Of a stretch of 64,000 nucleotides of DNA, positions 41,663 through 50,388 are shown one piece after another. The stretch lies in NCBI GenBank assembly GCA_964203235.1, contig CAXNLE010000001.1, forward strand, positions 186,001 through 250,000, written 5' to 3'. A model generated the notes under the pieces. The model worked only from the letters and a program-made list of their open reading frames with translations, was not told the origin of the DNA and made no database searches. How positions within the stretch are numbered: the stretch's first letter is position 1; the number at the start of each line of letters is the position of its first letter. The stretch is from BACL27 sp964203235 (GTDB lineage: Bacteria > Actinomycetota > Acidimicrobiia > Acidimicrobiales > Ilumatobacteraceae). A program made the position numbers and the translations under genes.

Positions 41663-43345
41663 ATGCCCGCGCCTAGGCGATTAGCGGTTTTGCGATGTCT
41701 TGATTGGTCAGCAGTCGTTGCTGCCAAAAATTCGACTACTCCGTGTGCGGTGATTCATGCACAACGAGTCATCTCGCGAACGCCCGCCGCAATGCGTTAC
41801 GGCGTGCAAGTTGGCATGCGTCGTCGTCATGCCCAAGCGTTGTGCCCAGATATAGAAATTGTTGCGCATCAGCCGAGTCGTGATCGCACTGCTTTTGACG
41901 CAGTTGTTCGGGTAGTCAATGAGCTGGTGCCACTAATTGAAGTAAGCGAACCCGGGTTAATAGTTTTTGCTGCACGCGGTCCATCTAGGTATATGGGTGG
42001 CGACGGTCTAATGGCTTTAAAAATAGTTGAGGCGCTAAAAACTTTAGTTGCCGATAGTCAACTAACAGATTTACTTGTTGGCGTTGGTGTTGGCGATAGT
42101 CGCTTGGCTGCTCAGATTGCATCTCATGCCAGCGCTATGGCGAGCAGCAGCGCAAATTTATTTGTGCCGTATGTCGTCGAGCCAGATAAAACTAACGAGT
42201 GGCTTGCCCCGCAGTCGGTGCGAGTACTCGGCGAATTTGCAAACATCAATCGCGAAACAATTTCGTTGCTCGAACGACTTGGGTTAAACACATTGCACGA
42301 TGTTTGTGCTCTAAGTGAATCTATTTTGGCCGGCAGATTCGGCGAGTTGGGCGTTGAACTGCATCGACTTTCTCGGGGTGATGAGCAGTACCCACTTGCT
42401 GTGGTTCCACATCCGCCAGAGCATCTGTGCATCGAAAAGTTTGATCAGCCAGTTAGCGATCAACAAATCATAATTAACAGTGTGCAACGAATGGCAGTTG
42501 CATTTACTGAGTATTACTCGGTTCACGGCAGTGTTTGTGTGCGAATTGTTATCGCATTTGAGTCAGAGGCGGGCAAGCGCTCTGAGCGATTGTGGTATCG
42601 CCCGCAAGGTTTAACAACGAGTGCAATTATTGAAAACGCAAAGTGGCAACTTGAGGCTTGGCTCGCTAGTCAGATCTCTGGTGATATCTCTGGTAATCCA
42701 GAAAATCATGCTCTAGAAAATCATGCTCTAGAAAATCACGGCCTGGTTCGTGTGCAGTTAATCGCTGACGAAGTTCGAACTGACACGGCACGACAACTCA
42801 GGTTGTGGGGTGGCAGCACACAAACCGACGAAACAGCATCACAAGCAATTGGTCGGTTAAGTGAGTTGCTGGGTTCATCTGCGGTGCAAGTTGCTAAGTG
42901 GCAAGGTGGCCGCGACATTTTAGATAGTTATGAACTTGTTTCAGCAACGCATGTTCGGACTATTGGTAGCGCTAGCAGCAGCGATCAGATGACAACACAG
43001 AAATGGCGTGGTGCACTACCAAACCCATCGCCGAGTGTTGTTTACGCCGAGCCAATTCAAGTGCAGATAAATGACCAATTCGGAAAGTTACTGAGCGTCA
43101 ACGCTCGCCATGAGTTGAGTGCTTCACCAGTTGTCGTGGTTATTGGCTCGACACATTACAAAGTAAATTCGTGGGCAGGGCCTTGGCCAGTCGAAGAGCG
43201 CTGGTGGGATCTGGCTCGCAGCCGGCGATTGGTTCGCCTGCAACTAGTCTGCGAAAAAATCACAGCAGATAACGTGTCGCAGATTTTGGCGATGTTGGCA
43301 ATTCTCGAACACGGTGAATGGACAGTTGCGGCGATATATAGCTAG
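41663..43345 (+). CDS. imuB: ImuB, inactive Y-family polymerase of the mutasome
   Basis: 560 residues. The Y-family-like N-terminal half has VLRCLDWSAVVAAK, SRTPAAMRYGVQVGMRRRHAQ and a polymerase-like palm without the usual acidic triad. The C-terminal motif RQLRLWGG resembles a beta-clamp binding site (QLxLWG), the hub role of ImuB. It recruits DnaE2 to damaged forks. An in-frame 15-base repeat adds NHALE-NHALE to the linker. Co-transcribed with imuA' under LexA control. Confidence 0.92.
   Translation: MPAPRRLAVLRCLDWSAVVAAKNSTTPCAVIHAQRVISRTPAAMRYGVQVGMRRRHAQALCPDIEIVAHQPSRDRTAFDAVVRVVNELVPLIEVSEPGLIVFAARGPSRYMGGDGLMALKIVEALKTLVADSQLTDLLVGVGVGDSRLAAQIASHASAMASSSANLFVPYVVEPDKTNEWLAPQSVRVLGEFANINRETISLLERLGLNTLHDVCALSESILAGRFGELGVELHRLSRGDEQYPLAVVPHPPEHLCIEKFDQPVSDQQIIINSVQRMAVAFTEYYSVHGSVCVRIVIAFESEAGKRSERLWYRPQGLTTSAIIENAKWQLEAWLASQISGDISGNPENHALENHALENHGLVRVQLIADEVRTDTARQLRLWGGSTQTDETASQAIGRLSELLGSSAVQVAKWQGGRDILDSYELVSATHVRTIGSASSSDQMTTQKWRGALPNPSPSVVYAEPIQVQINDQFGKLLSVNARHELSASPVVVVIGSTHYKVNSWAGPWPVEERWWDLARSRRLVRLQLVCEKITADNVSQILAMLAILEHGEWTVAAIYS
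42701..42738 (+). repeat. 15-bp tandem repeat in imuB
   Basis: Two identical GAAAATCATGCTCTA units and a partial third, in frame, encoding E-N-H-A-L repeats. They fall in the region between the polymerase-like part and the clamp motif. Confidence 0.9.
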
Positions 43346-43362
43346 TTAAGTAGTGCGATATT

Positions 43363-43932
43363 GTGCAGTTGATGATTTTTGACGCGGGCGTTGAATTTGT
43401 AAAAAAGTTCTGTGCAGATTTGGCAACTCACAAACCAATTGACGACCGAGAACGAGATTCGATCAAAGTTTTTTGCGAACTTGCACCATCGTTGCGTGCA
43501 CCGTTTGATGAACACAGTGACACAACACATGTCACCGCTTCGGCAATTGTCGTCGGCACTCCCGGTGTGGTGTTGCATTTGCATAAACGCCTCAATATGT
43601 GGCTACAACCAGGTGGGCACATCGACGCTGGTGAATCAGTTGATCAAGCAGCATTGCGCGAAGCACGAGAAGAAACTGGCTTGCAGTTGCATCACTTCAC
43701 GAACGAAATAAATAACCTGCCCAGATTTATTCATTTAGACGTTCACCCTGGGCCTCGCGGACACACACATTTAGATATTAGATATTTATTAGTTGCCGAC
43801 AATGAAACTTTTGCTCCAGCCGAAGGTGAAAGCAAAGAAGTTAAATGGTTTGCTTGGGATCAAGTTCTAGACACAGCCGAAGATGGCGCACGAGGTGCGA
43901 TTCTCGCTGCTCGGCAAATAGTCAAGATATAA
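43363..43932 (+). CDS. NUDIX hydrolase
   Basis: 189 residues, GTG start (ATG 43372 is an alternative). GHIDAGESVDQAALREAREETGL is an intact NUDIX box (GX5EX7REUXEEXGU). It hydrolyses nucleoside diphosphate-linked substrates; a role in removing damaged nucleotides would suit the SOS neighbours but is not shown. It lies 17 bases after imuB and may be read in the same transcript. Confidence 0.9.
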   Translation: MQLMIFDAGVEFVKKFCADLATHKPIDDRERDSIKVFCELAPSLRAPFDEHSDTTHVTASAIVVGTPGVVLHLHKRLNMWLQPGGHIDAGESVDQAALREAREETGLQLHHFTNEINNLPRFIHLDVHPGPRGHTHLDIRYLLVADNETFAPAEGESKEVKWFAWDQVLDTAEDGARGAILAARQIVKI

Positions 43933-43959
43933 CAGCAACTATTTGGTACTAGCTACTCG

Positions 43960-44307
43960 TTATAAGCCAGATCGCAAGATTTTTTCCATTGGTCGCCCTT
44001 TGGCGATTTCGTCAACTAATTTGTCGAGATAGCGAATTTTGAGCATCAGAGGATCCTCAATTTCTTGAAGCTTCACACCGCAAATGGATCCTTTAATCAG
44101 TGACGCGTTTGGATTGATTTTGGCGGCATCAAAGAAGTCAATGAAATTACTCTGCTTCTTAATAAGTTGCTGCAACTTTTTCTCATTAAAACCTGTCAAC
44201 CACCGAATCACTTCATGAAGCTCTTCGACCGTTCGTCCTTTTCTCTCTACCTTCTTCACATAATGGGGATACACATCAGAAAATGGCATCAAAAATATCT
44301 TGTGCAT
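43960..44307 (-). CDS. DUF2200 family protein
   Basis: 115 residues matching DUF2200 by its start MHKIFLMPFSDVYPHYVKKVERKGRT and by EEVIRWLTGF-like HEVIRWLTGF. The C-terminus (PLMLKIRYLDKLVDEIAKGRPMEKILR) is also family-like. Function unknown. Along with the following DUF1059-like gene it lies on the opposite strand within the mutasome cassette, between imuB and dnaE2. Confidence 0.82.
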   Translation of the reverse strand: MHKIFLMPFSDVYPHYVKKVERKGRTVEELHEVIRWLTGFNEKKLQQLIKKQSNFIDFFDAAKINPNASLIKGSICGVKLQEIEDPLMLKIRYLDKLVDEIAKGRPMEKILRSGL

Positions 44308-44347
44308 GTCGCTAAGTGTAAAGAAGTCGCTTTATGAGAAGGATGGG

Positions 44348-44572
44348 TTATAGCGCTTCAAATTCTGCTTTACGAGTAGCCATCCAAGAATCCATTTTGC
44401 CTGACTTCATAACTTCCATCATCTTGTTCATTGCTGCCATGTGTGGTCCATCATTTGCCGCAAACATTTCTTTGCCGTGCTGCTGACTTTGGGATGCTAA
44501 ATCATCAAACGTTTCCGCTGAGAATACTTGTTCGCAAGCTCCGCCAAGTTGGCTGCATGTCATAGATTTCAT
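44348..44572 (-). CDS. DUF1059-like small protein
   Basis: 74 residues: MKSMTCSQLGGACEQVFSAE, then TFDDLASQSQQHGKEMF and MNKMMEVMKSGKMDSW. This is the DUF1059 pattern of a small acidic protein with a CxxxxGxxC segment. Function unknown. A GAGGC purine-rich stretch lies just upstream of its ATG. Expressed on the minus strand beside the dnaE2 LexA box, so its promoter may overlap that box. Confidence 0.8.
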   Translation of the reverse strand: MKSMTCSQLGGACEQVFSAETFDDLASQSQQHGKEMFAANDGPHMAAMNKMMEVMKSGKMDSWMATRKAEFEAL

Positions 44573-44664
44573 ATTTTGCCTCGTTTCTTAATAGGAAATT
44601 ATGCCCAGGTTTTTTCACGTGAATATTGGTGAATTCACTTGAAGACTAACGCTTTAGTATATAG

Positions 44665-44678
44665 CGAACATATGTTCG
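44665..44678 (+). promoter_or_regulatory. LexA box upstream of dnaE2
   Basis: CGAACATATGTTCG is a perfect palindromic SOS box. It lies 14 bases before the GTG at 44693 that best starts DnaE2. An ATG inside the box at 44672 cannot be the usual start if transcription begins downstream of the LexA site. Confidence 0.93.
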
Positions 44679-44692
44679 CTAGCCTAATTTGG

Positions 44693-47600
44693 GTGTCTGG
44701 CTACGCCGAATTGCATTGTCGTTCAAACTTTTCGTTTTTATACGGGGCTTCGCACCCCGAACAACTAGTTGAATCGGCAATCAAAATGCAACTGAATGCA
44801 CTAGCGCTAACCGATCGCAATGGTCTTTATGGGGTTGTGCGGTTTTCTCAAGCAGCTCGTGGTCTTGGCTTGCCAACTTTATTTGGTGCCGAGTTGCAGT
44901 GCACAGAAAAACAAAATTCGCCTCAAGCACAGACGGCGAAGACAGCAGAGATAGTAGTTATCGCCGACGGGCCTTGTGGCTATGCACGCTTATCTCATGC
45001 GATAACACTTGGCCAATTAGCCGGAACAAAATCTGCACCAGTTTTTACTACTACCAATATTGCAGATGCTGTTGCTGACAGCTGCTGGGTTTTGACTGGC
45101 ACTAGCACTGGAGTACTTACTCAGGCACTCGAGCAACACGGCCCAGAAAATGCTGCCCGAAAGTTACAACAACTGATCAGTGAGTTTGGTCGCGATCGTG
45201 TGTTAGTTGAATTATGGGATCACGGTGATCCGCTTGATTCGGTTCGCAATGATGCGCTCGTACAAATTGCAATGCGTTGCAATGTGCAATGCGTTGCAAC
45301 TAACGATGTTAGTTATGCATCGTTGCGTGAGTATCGACTAGCAGTTGCATTGGCAGCAGTTCGACAACGCGCAAGTCTTGATGAAATTGATTCGCAATTA
45401 CCGCCGGCGCCAAGTGCGTATATTCGCAGCGGTGTTGAACAACTTCGTCGGTTCGCTAGATATCCAGGTGTTGTTGAAATCACGGCAGAAATTGCAAAAT
45501 CATCTGCGTTTGATTTATCGCTTGTTGCACCAAAGTTGCCACCGTTTAAGTGCCCTGAAGGGTTGAACGAAGTTTCGTATTTGCGGCTATTGGCTGAGCA
45601 AGGCGCAACACGTAGGTATGGCGCACGACCAATAACCCAACTCGAAGATCTCTCACTTAGATCTAAAGCCTGGCGAACGATTGATCACGAACTAGAAATA
45701 ATTGAAAAACTTAATTTCGCTGGATACTTTTTGGTTGTCTGGGACATCGTGCAGTTTTGTGAGCGCTCAAACATTTTTTGTCAAGGCCGAGGCAGCGCGG
45801 CCAACAGCGCTGTGTGTTTCGCGCTTGATATAACTAAAGCCGATGCCGTATCGCTTGGCTTATTGTTTGAGAGATTTTTGTCAACTGAGCGTGATGGTCC
45901 ACCAGATATCGACATTGATATCGAAAGTGGTCGGCGCGAAGAAGTCATTCAATATGTTTTCAATCGCTACGATCGGCATCATGCGGCACAAGTCGCCAAT
46001 GTGATTACTTATCGTTCACGCTCGGCGATTCGCGACATGGCTCGGGCACTGGGTTTTGCCCCTGGTCAGCAAGATGCATGGAGCAAGCAAGTCGGCGTAT
46101 TTGGTTCATTGGCAAGTGACTCTAAGACAGGCGAAGTTAATAATGGTCATGAGATTCCTACCCAAGTTATAGAACTGGCTCGACAGGTTTTAGATGCACC
46201 GCGACATTTGGGTGTGCACTCTGGCGGCATGGTGATTTGTGATCGCCCAATTAGCGAAGTCTGCCCAGTTGAGTGGGCGCGAATGAAAGATCGCAGCGTG
46301 TTGCAGTGGGATAAAGACGACTGCGCGGCGATCGGCCTGGTTAAGTTTGATTTACTTGGCTTGGGCATGCTTTCGGCTCTACACAATGCAGTTGATTTAA
46401 TCGCCGAGTTTCGTGGTAAAAAAATTGACCTTGCAACGATTCCACAAGATGATGATGTCTATGCAATGTTGTGTCGCGCCGACACGGTTGGTGTTTTTCA
46501 AATTGAATCACGTGCCCAAATGGCAACGTTGCCACGCCTTAAGCCACGAAGATTTTACGATCTAGTCGTTGAAGTCGCGTTAATTCGGCCTGGTCCAATT
46601 CAGGGTGGCTCGGTTCACCCATACATTCGTCGGCGCAACGGTGAAGAACCAGTTACGTATTTACATCCATTGCTAGAAAACAGTTTGGGTAAAACTTTGG
46701 GCGTGCCACTGTTTCAAGAACAGTTAATGCAAATGGCGATTGATGTTGCAGGGTTTACTGCAACTCAAGCCGACGAATTGCGCCAAGCAATGGGCTCGAA
46801 GCGTTCGCATCTAAGAATGGAGCGGCTTCGTCAACGACTTTATGATGGCATGTCGCAACGCGGGGTCATCGGGCTAGTGGCTGAGGAGATTTTTGAAAAG
46901 ATGCAGGCATTTTCGAATTATGGGTTTCCTGAAAGTCACTCTGTTTCTTTCGCATATCTTGTCTATGCCTCGTCATGGATCAAATTTCACGAGCCGGCAT
47001 CGTTTTATGCGGCATTGTTAAACGCACAGCCGATGGGTTTTTGGTCGCCGCACTCGCTTGTGCGCGATGCTCGTCGGCACGGGGTGGTCGTACATAGTCC
47101 AGATTTGAATGCATCAAAAGCTGGTGCGACTTTAGAACCATGTCACGAGTCAACCGGTGGGTTTGCGTTGCGTCTTGGCATTTCTAGTGTTCGTGGTGTC
47201 GGTAGTGAACTGGCAAAAGCAATAGAAGTAGCGAGGCCGTTTATAAGCATGGAAGATCTAGTTCGCCGTGTGCCACAACTAAATCTTTCACAGATTGAAA
47301 CATTGGCAACAGCAGGTGTCTACACACAATGTTTTGGTGCATCACGTCGAGATGCTTTGTGGTCGGCAGGTGCAGTGATTCAGAGTCGACCCGACAGACT
47401 TGCCGGTGTTACGACTGGCAGTGAGTCGCCCCAACTGCCGGGTATGCAACCGATCGAAGAATCTATTTGTGATTTATGGTCGACTGGTGTTTCGCCAGAT
47501 GGTCACCCGACTCAGTTCGTGCGTGGTCAGTTGATGAAACTTGGTGTGCTTACCGCAATCGACTTGCCCAACATCGAGAGTGGCTCGCGAATATTTGTAG

Positions 47601-47860
47601 GTGGCGTTGTGACACACCGTCAACGTCCGTCAACAGCACGTGGTGTGACATTTATAAGCCTTGAAGATGAAACAGGTTTGATAAATGTGATTGTCTCACA
47701 AGGTTGCTGGAAGCGTTTTCGCAATATCGCGATAAACGCTTCAGCCTTAGTAGTTCGAGGTCGGATCGAGTCTGTTCAAGGAGTGGTAAATATCATCGCT
47801 GAACATTTGAGTGAACTGAAAATCAATGTTCATGGTGTTAGATCAAGAGATTTTCGCTAA
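44693..47860 (+). CDS. dnaE2: Error-prone DNA polymerase III alpha subunit DnaE2
   Basis: 1055 residues from GTG 44693. The N-terminus SGYAELHCRSNFSFLYGASHPEQLV is the typical DnaE2 PHP start, which with the LexA box supports this start over ATG 44639 (18 residues longer). PPDIDIDIESGRREEVIQY contains the catalytic Asp residues. The C-terminus has an OB fold and lacks the clamp-binding and tau domains of replicative DnaE1, as expected for DnaE2. It performs translesion synthesis with ImuA' and ImuB after DNA damage. It overlaps the convergent LysE gene by 18 bases. Confidence 0.95.
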   Translation: MSGYAELHCRSNFSFLYGASHPEQLVESAIKMQLNALALTDRNGLYGVVRFSQAARGLGLPTLFGAELQCTEKQNSPQAQTAKTAEIVVIADGPCGYARLSHAITLGQLAGTKSAPVFTTTNIADAVADSCWVLTGTSTGVLTQALEQHGPENAARKLQQLISEFGRDRVLVELWDHGDPLDSVRNDALVQIAMRCNVQCVATNDVSYASLREYRLAVALAAVRQRASLDEIDSQLPPAPSAYIRSGVEQLRRFARYPGVVEITAEIAKSSAFDLSLVAPKLPPFKCPEGLNEVSYLRLLAEQGATRRYGARPITQLEDLSLRSKAWRTIDHELEIIEKLNFAGYFLVVWDIVQFCERSNIFCQGRGSAANSAVCFALDITKADAVSLGLLFERFLSTERDGPPDIDIDIESGRREEVIQYVFNRYDRHHAAQVANVITYRSRSAIRDMARALGFAPGQQDAWSKQVGVFGSLASDSKTGEVNNGHEIPTQVIELARQVLDAPRHLGVHSGGMVICDRPISEVCPVEWARMKDRSVLQWDKDDCAAIGLVKFDLLGLGMLSALHNAVDLIAEFRGKKIDLATIPQDDDVYAMLCRADTVGVFQIESRAQMATLPRLKPRRFYDLVVEVALIRPGPIQGGSVHPYIRRRNGEEPVTYLHPLLENSLGKTLGVPLFQEQLMQMAIDVAGFTATQADELRQAMGSKRSHLRMERLRQRLYDGMSQRGVIGLVAEEIFEKMQAFSNYGFPESHSVSFAYLVYASSWIKFHEPASFYAALLNAQPMGFWSPHSLVRDARRHGVVVHSPDLNASKAGATLEPCHESTGGFALRLGISSVRGVGSELAKAIEVARPFISMEDLVRRVPQLNLSQIETLATAGVYTQCFGASRRDALWSAGAVIQSRPDRLAGVTTGSESPQLPGMQPIEESICDLWSTGVSPDGHPTQFVRGQLMKLGVLTAIDLPNIESGSRIFVGGVVTHRQRPSTARGVTFISLEDETGLINVIVSQGCWKRFRNIAINASALVVRGRIESVQGVVNIIAEHLSELKINVHGVRSRDFR

Positions 47861-48469
47861 AGCAGCGAATAATCCGAGAACAACAAAAACGACACCCGCA
47901 ATATATCTCTGTACAAAAGGCAGAGTCTTTCCTTTGACGAGAACTTCGCGTAGTGAACTCGCGGTAAGTGAATAGATTCCATCGGTGAAAAAACCACAAA
48001 TTACAAATACTGTGCCAAGCGTTAATGCTTGAAGCGCGTTTGAACTTTTGTCTTGATCAATGAACTGAGGCAAGAATGAAAGAAAGAAAAGTGCAACTTT
48101 CGGATTCAGTGTGTTGATGATGAAACCCTGACGAAATGCTTGAGCGTTGGTCATTGAACTGACAGATGCATCAATAATTGCCGGCCGACGTATCAGTGTG
48201 CGCAAGCCAATAAAAACTAGATATACCGCGCCCGAATATTTGACAGCGTTAAATGCATTAGGTGATGCAGCAAGAATTGCAGATAATCCTGCGGTGGCAG
48301 CCAACACATGCATGAATGTTCCGAGTTCAATGCCGAGCACACCTGCAAATCCAATCGAGCGCCCATCAGACACACTGCGATTAATTATGTATAGAACAGC
48401 AGGACCAGGGATCACAAGAAGTGCAAACGATGCAATTGCAAACGAGATCAGAGAGTTGAGATCTGGCAT
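47843..48469 (-). CDS. LysE-family translocator
   Basis: 208 residues with about six transmembrane helices. The N-terminal SFAIASFALLVIPGPAVLYIIN with its PGP motif, and GFIINTLNPKVALFFLSFLPQF, are the LysE/RhtB amino-acid exporter signature. It exports an amino acid or related metabolite through the inner membrane. Ends inside the convergent dnaE2 gene by 18 bases. Confidence 0.9.
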   Translation of the reverse strand: MPDLNSLISFAIASFALLVIPGPAVLYIINRSVSDGRSIGFAGVLGIELGTFMHVLAATAGLSAILAASPNAFNAVKYSGAVYLVFIGLRTLIRRPAIIDASVSSMTNAQAFRQGFIINTLNPKVALFFLSFLPQFIDQDKSSNALQALTLGTVFVICGFFTDGIYSLTASSLREVLVKGKTLPFVQRYIAGVVFVVLGLFAALAKIS

Positions 48470-48490
48470 TTAGCTAATTTTATTCGTGTT

Positions 48491-48820
48491 TTATTCGTCT
48501 GGCTGTTCGTTGAGTCCGTCGTTGAAGCCTCGGTACATTTCATAAATTTCTTTACATGCCTGACACATCGGCAATTGTTTCGGGTCGCGTGACGGCACCC
48601 AGACATGTCCGCATAATGCCTCAATCGGCGTGCCATTAATCCGTGCTTCTAAAACTTTGGCTGCGGCCGACTCGTCGCGTTCTGTTTTAACAATATGAGC
48701 AACCAATGGTTTGCCCGTTTGCAAAACATGTTCTGTTTGACGATCAATTACCGTGCTTGGTGATGTCTCAATTGAAGAAAACGGCGCTGACATCACAGTC
48801 AATTTTACGGGTGAGTGCAC
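48491..48820 (-). CDS. DUF3039 family protein
   Basis: 109 residues; ATG at 48793 gives a 100-residue form. ALCGHVWVPSRDPKQLPMCQACKEIYE is the actinobacterial DUF3039 pattern, with Cys pairs that could bind zinc. Unknown function. Lies between a LysE exporter and the FmdB zinc-ribbon gene, from which it is divergent. Confidence 0.8.
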   Translation of the reverse strand: MHSPVKLTVMSAPFSSIETSPSTVIDRQTEHVLQTGKPLVAHIVKTERDESAAAKVLEARINGTPIEALCGHVWVPSRDPKQLPMCQACKEIYEMYRGFNDGLNEQPDE

Positions 48821-48860
48821 GATTCATTAAACCATGTTTACTCGCATCTAGACTGCGACC

Positions 48861-49085
48861 ATGCCCGTATACGAGTTTCGATGCCGAACATGTGATCAAA
48901 CTTTTGAAGAGCGACGTTCAATGTCGCAGGCGAATGAACCAGCGAAATGTTCGCAAGGTCACGAGAACTCAGTGCGTTTACTTTCGGTGTTTGCTTCAGT
49001 TGGCGGCGGATCTAGTGCCAGTGCTGCGCCGTCAATGCCAGCCCCGAAAATGGGTGGTTGCGGTTCTGGTTGCGGTTGCCGCTAG
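48861..49085 (+). CDS. FmdB-type zinc-ribbon protein
   Basis: 74 residues. MPVYEFRCRTCDQTFE holds the first CxxC and KCSQGHENSVRLLSVFAS follows; the Cys pairs fit the FmdB/CxxC regulatory zinc ribbon. The C-terminus is Gly/Cys-rich (MGGCGSGCGCR), probably a second metal site. Family proteins are small, often near regulatory loci. Function unknown. Confidence 0.83.
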   Translation: MPVYEFRCRTCDQTFEERRSMSQANEPAKCSQGHENSVRLLSVFASVGGGSSASAAPSMPAPKMGGCGSGCGCR

Positions 49086-49147
49086 TCGACCGTAATTAAC
49101 TGGCTGCAATTAGCCGGTTGCAATTAGCTAGCTAGCAACCCGGTTAT

Positions 49148-49166
49148 CTCAACCCGGTTAGTTGAG
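49148..49166. terminator. Inverted repeat between convergent FmdB and hypothetical genes
   Basis: CTCAAC pairs with GTTGAG around a 7-base loop. It overlaps the stop of the minus-strand gene. The preceding ~60 bases also hold nested repeats (AACCCGGTTA twice). Termination is inferred. Confidence 0.4.
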
Positions 49167-49562
49167 AACCTGAACGTCGCCGTGGGCGACCAACAACCAG
49201 TCAGTAAGTGTGATGCCGGCGTTCTGGCAACGATTTTTGGCAGTAGAGAATTGTGATTTATCGGTTGCTAACTGACTGTCTCCGGCACGTGAGGAACATA
49301 ATGAAATTGTTGCTACAGATTCGATTTTGATTGCCGAACCGATTATTCGGTCAATGATTTTGGTCAGTTTGAGTTTTGTATCAAAAGCAAAAATTCCAAC
49401 ACCTCGTTGGGATGAATCACAACATAAAACAATTGTTTCGTGACGAAGTGGTCGCATCAACGCCAATGAAAACACCGCCAATTTTTCAGACAGAGTGGTG
49501 ATTGGATCTAAATTGGCACGGGGTACGTCGATAGGTGGTGTAATAGTTTCAAGCATTGCCAA
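49158..49562 (-). CDS. Hypothetical protein
   Basis: 134 residues with no recognised domain. HETIVLCCDSSQRGVGIFAFD and SVATISLCSSRAG show alternating hydrophobic strands of a small alpha/beta protein. No signal peptide or membrane helix. Seventeen bases downstream of the rhomboid gene on the minus strand, so likely co-transcribed. Confidence 0.5.
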   Translation of the reverse strand: MAMLETITPPIDVPRANLDPITTLSEKLAVFSLALMRPLRHETIVLCCDSSQRGVGIFAFDTKLKLTKIIDRIIGSAIKIESVATISLCSSRAGDSQLATDKSQFSTAKNRCQNAGITLTDWLLVAHGDVQVLN

Positions 49563-49579
49563 ACAGTAGCGAAAGGGTG

Positions 49580-50383
49580 TTACGCGTTAACAAAATTAAC
49601 GGCAAAATAAACTAACGCCGAACTAAGTAAGCACGGCACCACAATGCCTAGCCACTTTGGTAATCGCCAACTATTCGGCGCGAGCACAACGGCACCGCAG
49701 ATGGCTCCAGCTATCGCACCACCAAAATGACCGCCGATCGAAATACCTGGAATCGTGAGTGTGATCACCAAGTTGATTGCAAAAGTTATGCCGAGACCAC
49801 TTTGCAATGGGTTCAGTCCTTGGTTTCGCATACCGACTATTGCTGCCGCCATTAACCCGAACACGGCTCCTGATGCACCACCCGTTACCGCATCCGGACT
49901 CATTACAAGCGCTCCGACTGATCCACCTAAAAGTGACGCGAAATAAAGCAACCCAAAACGCAATGAGCCGACTCTTGGTTCAAACATTTGGCCAAGTTGA
50001 TAGGCGAGCATCATGTTCATTGCGACATGAAATAAACCAAAGTGCACAAACCCGCAACTAATTAATCGATACCACTCACCTTGCTCAAGAAAGTATCTTG
50101 AAATTACAAAATTGTTTGAAGCCGCACCAAAATTCGATACTGACATCCACAAATACAAACCAACATTGATTGAGACGATTGCGTTAGTGAAACTAGTTTG
50201 GCTAGCTCGAGCGCTCCCTCGTGCGCTTCCTCGTGTTCTTTGACGTGACGATTTCTTAAATGACGGCCTGGGATTATTGACACTGTTTGAAGAGTTCTTC
50301 TCGCGCGTTGGCTCAGCACTTTTTGGTGCCGATTGACTGGCACGCGGTAGCGGAGGTGGAACTTGCGGCGGAGGAAAAGTCAC
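49580..50383 (-). CDS. Rhomboid intramembrane serine protease
   Basis: 267 residues from GTG at 50381-50383, chosen because a longer reading overlaps the fcl gene. The ~95-residue cytoplasmic N-terminus is Pro/Ser/Arg-rich. The membrane part has HVAMNMMLAYQLG, GGASGAVFGLMAA (GxSG nucleophile) and GISIGGHFGGAIAG (catalytic His). It cleaves substrates within the membrane. Located five bases after fcl, minus strand. Confidence 0.87.
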   Translation of the reverse strand: MTFPPPQVPPPLPRASQSAPKSAEPTREKNSSNSVNNPRPSFKKSSRQRTRGSARGSARASQTSFTNAIVSINVGLYLWMSVSNFGAASNNFVISRYFLEQGEWYRLISCGFVHFGLFHVAMNMMLAYQLGQMFEPRVGSLRFGLLYFASLLGGSVGALVMSPDAVTGGASGAVFGLMAAAIVGMRNQGLNPLQSGLGITFAINLVITLTIPGISIGGHFGGAIAGAICGAVVLAPNSWRLPKWLGIVVPCLLSSALVYFAVNFVNA

Positions 50384-50388
50384 AACAA

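Noticed and set aside
44639..44692. Longer N-terminus for DnaE2 (ATG 44639)
   Set aside because: It contains the LexA box, and the typical DnaE2 start begins at GTG 44693.
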